Positions 47,318 through 54,603 of a stretch of DNA of 64,000 bases are shown here, in pieces. How positions within the stretch are numbered: position 1 is the stretch's first letter; each line of letters opens with the position of its first letter. Under the pieces are notes generated by a model. The model saw only the letters and a program-made list of their open reading frames with translations. It searched no databases and was not told where the DNA came from. A program made the translations under genes and the position numbers. The DNA lies in assembly GCA_903851195.1 (NCBI GenBank), contig CAINNJ010000066.1, positions 62,001-126,000 on the forward strand, in the 5' to 3' direction. The stretch is from an uncultured Acidobacteriia bacterium (GTDB taxonomy: Bacteria > Acidobacteriota > Terriglobia > Bryobacterales > Bryobacteraceae).

Positions 47318-47995
47318 TTATAGGATGATCAGCGGTTCTTCCGGGTCCACGGTTTCCGCGGATTCTTCCGCGTCGAGGCCCGGCACATGGAACTGCAGCA
47401 GAAAATCGAGAAACGCGCGGCTGCGCTTCCGCCCGTTGTTGTTGGAATATTCCAGACGCTGCAGGAAAACCACGATGGCGAGCACGGTTGCGTCCGGCAG
47501 CCTCATCGGCGCCGCAACTTCCACTTCCGTTTCCGGCGGCGCGGCTGCCATCCGTTCGCGGATCTCTTCCACCCGCGCCCGCACGGCATCCACGATGTTC
47601 GCCGCGAAGGGATTCGCCGGTCTCGCTTCGATGATGAGCCCGGACTGCAACGCCCGGTACGTTCCGATCAGCGATTCCAGCCCGGCGCGGATGTCGTAAT
47701 CGGTGGTCGCGGCGGCCTGTAAAGCACCATCCACCACGGCTGAACTGAGCAGAACCAGCAGCCACTCGTGTTCTTCCACGAATTCTTCCGGAACGCGGAT
47801 ATCCTGGTTGGGCAGCGTGGAGGGATCCAGTTCCGCGATGCGCTCGTGTTTGTGCGCCTCTTCCAGATACTCGCAGCCCAGCGGGCAATCGATCGATTCT
47901 TCCCGCTCCCGGCCGCAACAGATGGCACAGATCTGGCCGTTTACTCCGGGGCACTGCCGCTTCGCTTTGCGGATTCCGCAGACAACACAAGTCAC
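47318..47995 (-). CDS. Hypothetical protein with N-terminal zinc-binding Cys cluster
   Basis: About 225 residues. The N-terminus has a cluster of nine cysteines in CVVCGIRKAKRQCPG, QICAICCGREREESID and CPLGCEYL, which probably bind two zinc ions in ribbon- or B-box-like fingers. The rest is helical and acidic, without a known motif. GTG 47995 is preferred, as it places the first Cys pair at residues 3 and 6 and an AAAGA lies just before it; a GTG ten codons upstream is possible. Function unknown. It ends three bases before the CbiX-like gene start. Confidence 0.72.
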   Translation of the reverse strand: MTCVVCGIRKAKRQCPGVNGQICAICCGREREESIDCPLGCEYLEEAHKHERIAELDPSTLPNQDIRVPEEFVEEHEWLLVLLSSAVVDGALQAAATTDYDIRAGLESLIGTYRALQSGLIIEARPANPFAANIVDAVRARVEEIRERMAAAPPETEVEVAAPMRLPDATVLAIVVFLQRLEYSNNNGRKRSRAFLDFLLQFHVPGLDAEESAETVDPEEPLIIL

Positions 47996-48052
47996 TCTTT
48001 CAGTATAGGAACAGCCGGGACGCACGAGCGCGGTTCAGAATAGGAGAGAGAC

Positions 48053-48202
48053 ATGCGAACGAACTTATTTATTAAGGTCCTGGTGGAACACGACTCCAAA
48101 GAGCAGCCGGAGAAACTGGGCGCGGAATTGTGCCGTCAGCTGGAGAAAAACTACGTGGTGCGCGACGCCGAACTGTCGACCTACGCGACCGTTGAAGACT
48201 AA
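48053..48202 (+). CDS. 49-residue hypothetical protein
   Basis: A short frame with a good Shine-Dalgarno (AGGAGAG six to eight bases before the ATG). It encodes MRTNLFIKVLVEHDSKEQPE, then an amphipathic helix-like segment, ending LSTYATVED. It is charged and soluble with no membrane segment. Its stop overlaps the stop of the convergent dgt gene by four bases, so the frame exactly fills the gap. The ribosome site and fit support a real gene; function unknown. Confidence 0.65.
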   Translation: MRTNLFIKVLVEHDSKEQPEKLGAELCRQLEKNYVVRDAELSTYATVED

Positions 48203-49299
48203 GCGAAGAGCTTGCCGTAAACCTGCAGGAAATAGCGGTCCGTCATTCCCGCAATGTAATCGCAGACCGCCCGGTGCCGGGGTGTTTGGGCCGCGTCCAG
48301 TCCGGCTTTTTCCGGGTTCTCCATCAGATACCGGAACATCTGTATCAGGTGTTCCATGCTGGCCCGGCGATCTTCGCCGAGTTTCCCCGAACTGTACACG
48401 TGCGCATGTAAGAAACGCTTTAGTTGCAGGCTCGTTTCGCGCGTTTCACCCGAGAAAGTCGCCAGTCGCACGGCATGGCGGCGCACACCGTCGGCCCCTT
48501 GCACTCCGGCGGCGCGCGCGGCGGACACGGTACCTTCGATCAGGCCGGAAACCAGGTCGTCCACCAGTTGCCGGATGGATTCCTGAAAACGCTCCCGGTC
48601 GGTCGCGCCGGGGAACTGCGTTTCCACGGTATCGAGAATCTCCGCATAGGCCGGCACCTCCGCGGCTACCTGTTCGGGCCGCAGCAATTCCGCCTCGAAA
48701 GCATCGTCCAGGTCCGCCGTGTTGTACGCGACTTCGTCCGCCAGATCGATGAGCTGAGCTTCCAGCACCGGGCGCAGACCGGGCAGATACTGATCGAGAA
48801 AAGGCGATTCGCCGGGCTCGAAATCCCGCGAGTGTTTCACGACGCCTTCGCGCACTTCAAAGGTCAGATTCAGACCGGGGAATCGGGGATAGCGGTGTTC
48901 GATTGAGTCGACGGCGCGCAGGCTCTGAATATTGTGGTCGAAGCGCTCACCGAACTGCTGCATCATCTGGTCAAGCGCGGCTTCGCCGGCATGAGCGAAG
49001 GGAGGATGTCCCACGTCGTGAACCAGCGCCAGGGCTTCGGTCAGGTCTTCGTTCAGACCCAGCACGCCGGCGATGGTGCGCGATATCTGCGAGACCTCAA
49101 TAGTGTGGGTGAGGCGGTTGCGGAAATGATCGGAGAGAGTGGGCGCGAAAACCTGGGTTTTGTGTTCCAGCCGCCGGAACGCGCGGGAATGCACGATGCG
49201 ATCGCGATCCCGCTGAAACGCGTTCCGGTAGGGATGCTCCGGCTCCGGATAACGGCGACCGAGCGAAGACCCGACCGGGAACCGCAGGTGCGAAAGCAT
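48199..49299 (-). CDS. dgt: dGTPase-like HD-domain deoxynucleotide triphosphohydrolase
   Basis: About 366 residues. The HD motif residues are His65 (RLTHTIEVSQI), His94-Asp95 (LVHDVGHPPFAHAGE) and the late Asp in IDLADEVAYNTADLDD. The N-terminal RNAFQRDRDRIVHSRAFRRLEHKTQV is the dGTPase family opening. It hydrolyses dNTPs to deoxynucleoside and tripolyphosphate; this length corresponds to the type-2 dGTPases. ATG 49299 lies 19 bases after the upstream stop; the frame is open further upstream but does not match the family. Confidence 0.92.
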   Translation of the reverse strand: MLSHLRFPVGSSLGRRYPEPEHPYRNAFQRDRDRIVHSRAFRRLEHKTQVFAPTLSDHFRNRLTHTIEVSQISRTIAGVLGLNEDLTEALALVHDVGHPPFAHAGEAALDQMMQQFGERFDHNIQSLRAVDSIEHRYPRFPGLNLTFEVREGVVKHSRDFEPGESPFLDQYLPGLRPVLEAQLIDLADEVAYNTADLDDAFEAELLRPEQVAAEVPAYAEILDTVETQFPGATDRERFQESIRQLVDDLVSGLIEGTVSAARAAGVQGADGVRRHAVRLATFSGETRETSLQLKRFLHAHVYSSGKLGEDRRASMEHLIQMFRYLMENPEKAGLDAAQTPRHRAVCDYIAGMTDRYFLQVYGKLFA

Positions 49300-49318
49300 C
49301 GTGAAAAAACGAAGCGAT

Positions 49319-50023
49319 TTATTGAGGAGGCAGATCCTGCATCGCCGCGACCGCCGCCTGGCCGCCTTCACCGCCGGCACTCGCCAACGGCAACAGCAGC
49401 TTGCGCGCTTCCGCCGGCTGCGTCGAAACCAGACCGCGGGCGAGGGTGAAGGTCGCCTGATTCTTCGACACCAGATCGGTCGGATGATCGATCAGGTCTT
49501 TCAGAATCGTTCTGGCGTCGGAAATCTTGTTCTCCGCGAAGTCCAGTTGCGCCAGACCGAGCTTGGCCAGCGAAGCGTAGTTCGTTTCGGCGTGGTCGGC
49601 AACGTCCTGAAACTTCGTCCGGGCGTCGGGATACTTGCCCGCCTCGGCGTCCATGGTTCCGAGCGTATATTCCGCGATGTAACCCTCAACGGAGCCGCCA
49701 AATTCGGTGGTCAGCTTCGAATAGGCCTTGACGATGGCGTCTTTTTTCGCAGCTTCCGTGGGGAAATTCATACCGCCATTCGGCGGCGGGGCGCCGACCG
49801 GAGCGCTCTGCATCTGAATGGCATCGGCCAGTGCCTGCTGACGCACGCCCTGCTTGTAGCCGGTGTAGTAAAAGCCGGCCCATACAATGACGGCCACCGC
49901 GAGGATGCCCCCGGCAATGCGAATCGTCTGTTGGCGGTGCGTGGTGAGGAAACTGAACGTTTCCCCAACTTTGAGCGCAACGTTATCCTGCGTCAACTCT
50001 TTGCGCGTAAGATGATCGGACAC
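49319..50023 (-). CDS. YfgM-like membrane-anchored TPR protein
   Basis: A 234-residue protein with a short cytoplasmic N-terminus (LTRKELTQDN), one membrane helix at about 35-55 (IAGGILAVAVIVWAGFYYTG) and an extracytoplasmic helical part with TPR-like repeats (EYTLGTMDAEAGKYPDARTK; LAKLGLAQLDFAENKISDAR). This architecture matches YfgM, an ancillary SecYEG partner, and similar tetratricopeptide proteins. GTG start with AGAGG at good distance. It precedes dgt on the same strand. Confidence 0.8.
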   Translation of the reverse strand: MSDHLTRKELTQDNVALKVGETFSFLTTHRQQTIRIAGGILAVAVIVWAGFYYTGYKQGVRQQALADAIQMQSAPVGAPPPNGGMNFPTEAAKKDAIVKAYSKLTTEFGGSVEGYIAEYTLGTMDAEAGKYPDARTKFQDVADHAETNYASLAKLGLAQLDFAENKISDARTILKDLIDHPTDLVSKNQATFTLARGLVSTQPAEARKLLLPLASAGGEGGQAAVAAMQDLPPQ

Positions 50024-50145
50024 GAAAACCTCTGAATGGATTAAACTTCCATGCTAACACGCGGTGCGAAGCGCACTTTATCGGGGGACGGGACGGAGAA
50101 ACGCCGGCTGCGGAACAGGCGTACTATAGAAGGCAGGAATTTCCT

Positions 50146-51633
50146 ATGCGCCTCCTGGCACCACCGCTGCTCGTCCTCCTGCTTTCCGCGCCGGCTGGCG
50201 CCCAGTATGGGGGCCAGTATCCCGGTGGACAGTACCCCGGTGGGCAGTACCCGCAAGGCGGCCAGTACCCGCAGGGTGGCCAATATCCCGGCGGTCAGTA
50301 TCCGCAGGGCGGACAATACCCGCAGGGCACCGTGCCAGGCCCCATGGGGATCCCGATCGGCATTCCGGGCATTCACATGCCGAAGCGGAAATCCAAAGAC
50401 TCGGCAACCTCCAAAGTCACGGTCGAATCAGTGGATGGCACGCTGCGCCGTCTGAATGAAAAAGATCTGCTGCTGCAGACCCAGCCCAACCGGATTCTCC
50501 GTTTCCGTCTGATCGCCAAAACCGAATTCCGCGGGAAGGACGCCAAACCGATCCGCGATTCCCTGCTCCACCCCGGCGACCACCTCACCATCGACACCAC
50601 GCCCGACGACCCGGAAACCGCTATCCATGTAATTCTGGTCCGTGCTGGTAGCGCTTCCGAGCGGGAGGCAGGCGAGGTTCCCGTCGATCAGGCCCGCATC
50701 GCCACGCCGGAGGCCGGCGACTTCGGCCGCCCTCACACTGCCACTGAACGCAACACCGACGCGACGGGTTCCGACTCCGCTTCTTCGGACGATTCCGACC
50801 GCCCTGTATTGCAGCGGAAAACTCCCGACAAAACCAGCGAGGAACCCGCGCCCGAGCCTGCCGCCAGAACCTCCGCCGCACCGCTGAAGCGCGAGGTGGA
50901 AGCGAAGCGCGAGGTAGAAGCGAAGCGCGCTGTGGATACCGATCCGAATTTCGACCCCGTCATCAGCGACGCGCGATCCGCCGCTACTTCGTTTACGTCC
51001 GATCTGCCGAACTTTCTGGTGCAGCAGATCACCACGCGCTACACCGGCTCCCGCTACGTCGATAACTGGCGCGCCATGGATGTGGTTACCGCCGATGTCG
51101 CCTCGGTGGACGGCAAGGAAGATTACCGGAATATTCGTGTCAACGGCCGCCCCACCACACGGCCCGAAGACTCCGGCTCGTGGTCGACCGGCGAATTTCA
51201 GATCACCCTGGAAGACATCTTTTCGCCCATGACCGCGGCCAACTTCAAGCGCATCGGGGAAGACCGCATCGCCGGCCGCCCCACCGTTGTCTACAGCCTG
51301 AGCGTGGAGCAACCCCGGTCGCACTGGACTCTGGTCGCTCAGAGCGGTCGCAAATACAACCCGGCTTACAAAGGCACGGTCTGGATCGATAAGGAAACCA
51401 GCCGCACGCTGCGCATCGAGCAACAGGCGATCGGCATGCCGCGCGATTTCGCCTACGACAAGACCGAGACCGCGCTCGAATACGGCTTTGTGAGTATCGA
51501 AGGACAAAAATATCTGCTGCCGATTCAGAGCGTGAACATGGCCTGCATGACCGGAACGCCGAGCTGCAGCCGCAACGTTCTGGAGTTCAAAAACTATCGG
51601 AAATTTTCGTCCGAAACCAGCATTACGTTTTAA
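50146..51633 (+). CDS. Exported hypothetical protein with GGQYP repeats
   Basis: A 495-residue protein. Signal peptide 1-19 (ending AGAQ); residues about 20-61 hold seven GGQYP units; 88-170 a small beta domain (VESVDGTLRRLNEKDLLLQ); 180-265 a Ser/Glu/Pro-rich disordered linker with the doublet KREVEAKREVEAKR; and 270-495 a beta-rich domain (VVYSLSVEQPRSHWTLVAQ; GTVWIDKETSRTLRIEQQ) resembling outer-membrane lipoprotein-sorting (LolA-like) folds. Probably periplasmic or surface-attached; function unknown. AGGAA ten bases before the ATG. Confidence 0.75.
   Translation: MRLLAPPLLVLLLSAPAGAQYGGQYPGGQYPGGQYPQGGQYPQGGQYPGGQYPQGGQYPQGTVPGPMGIPIGIPGIHMPKRKSKDSATSKVTVESVDGTLRRLNEKDLLLQTQPNRILRFRLIAKTEFRGKDAKPIRDSLLHPGDHLTIDTTPDDPETAIHVILVRAGSASEREAGEVPVDQARIATPEAGDFGRPHTATERNTDATGSDSASSDDSDRPVLQRKTPDKTSEEPAPEPAARTSAAPLKREVEAKREVEAKRAVDTDPNFDPVISDARSAATSFTSDLPNFLVQQITTRYTGSRYVDNWRAMDVVTADVASVDGKEDYRNIRVNGRPTTRPEDSGSWSTGEFQITLEDIFSPMTAANFKRIGEDRIAGRPTVVYSLSVEQPRSHWTLVAQSGRKYNPAYKGTVWIDKETSRTLRIEQQAIGMPRDFAYDKTETALEYGFVSIEGQKYLLPIQSVNMACMTGTPSCSRNVLEFKNYRKFSSETSITF
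50203..50331 (+). repeat. In-frame GGQYP coding repeats
   Basis: Seven copies of a 15-21 base unit encoding GGQYP with or without a following Gln, arranged head to tail right after the signal peptide. The base-level similarity suggests growth by slippage or unequal exchange. Confidence 0.85.
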
Positions 51634-51667
51634 GGCGGCAACGCTGCCTGTGGGATCCTGACAGACG

Positions 51668-52909
51668 TTGGTTCCTCCACCCTATCTTGAAAAACTGAGC
51701 CTCTGGCTCGCCTGCGCGTCGGCCATCGCGATCCTGCTGGGCATCTCGGTTTCGCAGATCCTGCTGGCGGTCGCATTGGGCGTTCTTCTGCTTTCCGGCG
51801 TGCCGTTGCAATGGCCGCGCATCAGCCTGCCGCTAGGGCTTTTTCTCCTCTGGACGCTGCTTTCCCTCGCGTTCTCGCCGGACCCCGCCGGCGGCCTGGA
51901 TCAGGTCCGCAAGATGTTCGTGTTTCTCACGCTGCTCATCGTGTTTTCGAACGTGCGCAGCGTCAAAACCGCCAAATGGCTGATCTTTGGCTGGATGGCC
52001 GTGGGCACCTTCACGGCGGGGCGCGGACTGTTGCAGTTCGCGCGGGACGTGGCCGGCGCGCGCGCCGCGCACCGCGATCTCTATCACTACTACATTGCCG
52101 ACCGCATCAGCGGCTTCATGAGCCACTGGATGACGTTCTCGGGCCAGGAACTTTTCATCCTGCTGCTGCTCGCCGCGTTTTTGCTCTTCGCGCCGAACGT
52201 GAAGAAGCACCTCTGGCTCGCCATTCCGTGCGCGCTCGCCGTGGGACTCGCGCTGATTCTGAGCGACACCCGCTCCATCTGGATCGCTTCCGTGGTGGCC
52301 GGTTTTTACCTGCTTTGGAACTGGCGACGGGCCGCCGCGCTCGCGATGCCGGTGGTTCTCGCGCTGGGCCTGCTGGTGGCCCCGGCGCCCATCCAGAAGC
52401 GGGCGAAATCGATTGTTTATCCGGAGACCCAGACGGATTCCAACCAGCACCGTAAGATCTGCTGGCGCACCGGCTGGCAGATGATCCAGGCGCATCCCGT
52501 GCTGGGCCTGGGGCCCGATGAGATCCGGAAAGAAAAGATCTTCTTCGCCTACCTGCCGGCGGACGTTACGAAGCCTCTGCCGGATGGCTTTTACCAGCAT
52601 CTGCACAACATCTACATCCAGTACGCGGCGGAGCGCGGCGTTCCCGCGGCGCTGTTTATCACGGGCGCGATGCTGCTGGCGCTGTGGGATTTCCGGCGCG
52701 CCCTCGCCCTGCTGCCGCCGGGCCGGTCCGACGCGCGCTTCCTGCTCCAGGCCGCGATCGCCTGCATCATCGGGACCATGGTGAGCGGCGTGTTCGAGTA
52801 CAATCTCAACGATTCCGAAGTGCTCGCCATGTTCCTCGCGCTGATGTGCGTCGGGTATATGGTTCGGGCCAGAACCGGCGAGGAAAGCCAACCGAATGCC
52901 GTTGCGTAA
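51668..52909 (+). CDS. O-antigen ligase / Wzy-like polymerase family membrane protein
   Basis: A 413-residue protein with roughly ten membrane helices and a large extracytoplasmic loop near 245-325 (the Wzy_C region, containing WRTGWQMIQAHPVLGLGPDEI and the HLHNIYIQYAAERG His). The conserved Arg in LILSDTRSIWIA lies before it. The family joins polysaccharide to lipid A core or polymerises repeat units at the periplasmic face. TTG start; no stronger start is available before the first helix. The 3' end overlaps the SDR gene start by 14 bases. Confidence 0.85.
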   Translation: MVPPPYLEKLSLWLACASAIAILLGISVSQILLAVALGVLLLSGVPLQWPRISLPLGLFLLWTLLSLAFSPDPAGGLDQVRKMFVFLTLLIVFSNVRSVKTAKWLIFGWMAVGTFTAGRGLLQFARDVAGARAAHRDLYHYYIADRISGFMSHWMTFSGQELFILLLLAAFLLFAPNVKKHLWLAIPCALAVGLALILSDTRSIWIASVVAGFYLLWNWRRAAALAMPVVLALGLLVAPAPIQKRAKSIVYPETQTDSNQHRKICWRTGWQMIQAHPVLGLGPDEIRKEKIFFAYLPADVTKPLPDGFYQHLHNIYIQYAAERGVPAALFITGAMLLALWDFRRALALLPPGRSDARFLLQAAIACIIGTMVSGVFEYNLNDSEVLAMFLALMCVGYMVRARTGEESQPNAVA

Positions 52910-53594
52910 CCGCGCGATTGTGCTGGCCGGCGGTTCCGGAGGCCTGGGGGCAGCCTCGGCTCAACTCCTGGCGGACCACGGAGCCGACCTTGTGATCGGT
53001 TACCATCGGGACCGAACGCGCGCCGAGGAACTAGCCCCGCTCGGCCGGATCGTGCAGGCCGATATCACGCAACCGGACAACCGCGCGCGCCTTTTGGACG
53101 CGGCGCCGGCGCTGTACGGGCTGGTGATTTTCACCGGCATGGCCGCGCGCGTTTCGAGCGACTGGGATGAGCAACTCCACGTGAACTACACCGGCCCCAT
53201 TCTGCTGGCCCGCGAAGCCGCGGAGCGGATGAAGGCCGCGGGCGTCTCCGGCGCCATCGTTCTGATCGCCACCATGCAGACCGTGGGTCTCTTCCCCGGC
53301 TCCAGTATTTACGCGGGCGCGAAGGCCGCACTGGTGCATGCGGGACGAATTCTGGCCAAAGAAAATCGCGGGCCGGGCGGCATCCGCGTGAATATTGTCA
53401 GCCCCGGCGTCATGAATGCGGGCATGGCGGCCGTGAGTATTCAGTCCGGCAAGTACGACCGCTATCTGCAGGATCAGGCCATCCCGCGCTGGGGTCATGC
53501 GGACGACATCGCGAAAGCCGTCCGGTTCTTTCTCGAACCGGATAATTACATCACCGGCCAACATCTGCTGGTGGATGGCGGTCTGAATCTCTAA
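52896..53594 (+). CDS. Short-chain dehydrogenase/reductase (SDR)
   Basis: A 232-residue classical SDR. The cofactor motif GGSGGLG is at 12-18, the active-site YAGAK near 147, and VNIVSPG after it; the C-terminal GQHLLVDGGL is typical of FabG-like members. The residue 13 positions before the Tyr, usually the catalytic Ser, is Thr (IATMQ). Thr can substitute in some SDRs, so activity is possible but not assured. Start ATG overlaps the end of the O-antigen ligase gene. Substrate unknown. Confidence 0.87.
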   Translation: MPLRNRAIVLAGGSGGLGAASAQLLADHGADLVIGYHRDRTRAEELAPLGRIVQADITQPDNRARLLDAAPALYGLVIFTGMAARVSSDWDEQLHVNYTGPILLAREAAERMKAAGVSGAIVLIATMQTVGLFPGSSIYAGAKAALVHAGRILAKENRGPGGIRVNIVSPGVMNAGMAAVSIQSGKYDRYLQDQAIPRWGHADDIAKAVRFFLEPDNYITGQHLLVDGGLNL

Positions 53595-53597
53595 GTC

Positions 53598-54602
53598 ATG
53601 AAATCACAAGCCCTGCTTCTTTTCTTCGCCCTTTGCAGTCCCGCCCTTGCCCGGGACTGGTCGCGTTTCCCGGCCGTCGTCGAAGTCGACAAGGCCCCCG
53701 AAATCTTCGCTGTCGGCGACGCGCACAGCGATCCCGTGCGGCTCGCCAAAGTCCTGCAGGCCGCTCATGTTATCGACGCCCAGCAAAACTGGATCGCCGG
53801 GTCCGCCGTGCTCGTCAGCACCGGCGACATGATCGACAAGGGGCCCAGTGGACTCGGCGTCATCCGCCTGCTTCGTAAACTGCGCGACACCGCGCCCGCG
53901 AAGGGTGGCCGCGTCGTCCTCCTCGCCGGCAACCACGAAGCCGAGTTCCTGTCCGATCCCACTCTCGCCAAAGTGAAGATGTTCGCGGCCGAACTGAAAG
54001 CCGCCGGAATCCAGCCCGCCGATGTGGCCGCCTGCAAGGGCGAGATCGGCGAATTTCTCTGTACCCTGCCCTTCGCGGCGCGAGTCAACGACACCTTCTT
54101 CTCCCACGCCGGCAACTCCGGGGGCCGCACCATAGCGCGCCTCGAAAAGGACATCGAGACCGATTTCGACCAGCACGGCTTCGCGGCGGCGCAGTTAATC
54201 GGCGATGGCTCCGTGATCGAAGCCCGTCTTAATGGAGAAGGCAAAGGCCGGGAGCCCTGGATCGACGCCGGCCTGCCGCAGCGCAGCGAAAAGCAACTGC
54301 TCACGGACTACACAAAGGCGCTGGGCGTCGCGCGCATCGTGGAAGGGCACGTCCCCTCGGAAGTGAAGTTCGAGGACAATGTCACACGGGCGCACGGCGA
54401 AATGTTCCAGAAATCCGGCCTGCTCTTCCTGATCGACACCGGCATGAGCGAAGGCGTGAATGACAGCCAGGGCGCCGTGCTTCACGTGACGTTCAAAGCC
54501 CCGGCCAGCGCCGAGGCCATCTGTCCGGACGGACACCCCACGCCGCTCTGGGATGCCGCCGCGAACCAGCCTTTCGGACGCGCCGCGGCGTGCGGCCGCT
54601 GA
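53598..54602 (+). CDS. Exported calcineurin-like metallophosphatase
   Basis: A 334-residue protein with a signal peptide (1-18). PPP-type motifs in order: GDAHSD at 40-45 (Asp41, His43), GDMIDKG at 76-82, GNHEAEF at 111-117, FSHAGN near 170 and EGHVP near 250. It resembles the Shewanella-type and plant/bacterial shewanella-like phosphatases acting outside the cytoplasm. ATG follows the SDR stop by three bases. Its stop abuts the convergent TonB-dependent receptor gene. Confidence 0.88.
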   Translation: MKSQALLLFFALCSPALARDWSRFPAVVEVDKAPEIFAVGDAHSDPVRLAKVLQAAHVIDAQQNWIAGSAVLVSTGDMIDKGPSGLGVIRLLRKLRDTAPAKGGRVVLLAGNHEAEFLSDPTLAKVKMFAAELKAAGIQPADVAACKGEIGEFLCTLPFAARVNDTFFSHAGNSGGRTIARLEKDIETDFDQHGFAAAQLIGDGSVIEARLNGEGKGREPWIDAGLPQRSEKQLLTDYTKALGVARIVEGHVPSEVKFEDNVTRAHGEMFQKSGLLFLIDTGMSEGVNDSQGAVLHVTFKAPASAEAICPDGHPTPLWDAAANQPFGRAAACGR

Positions 54603-54603
54603 C

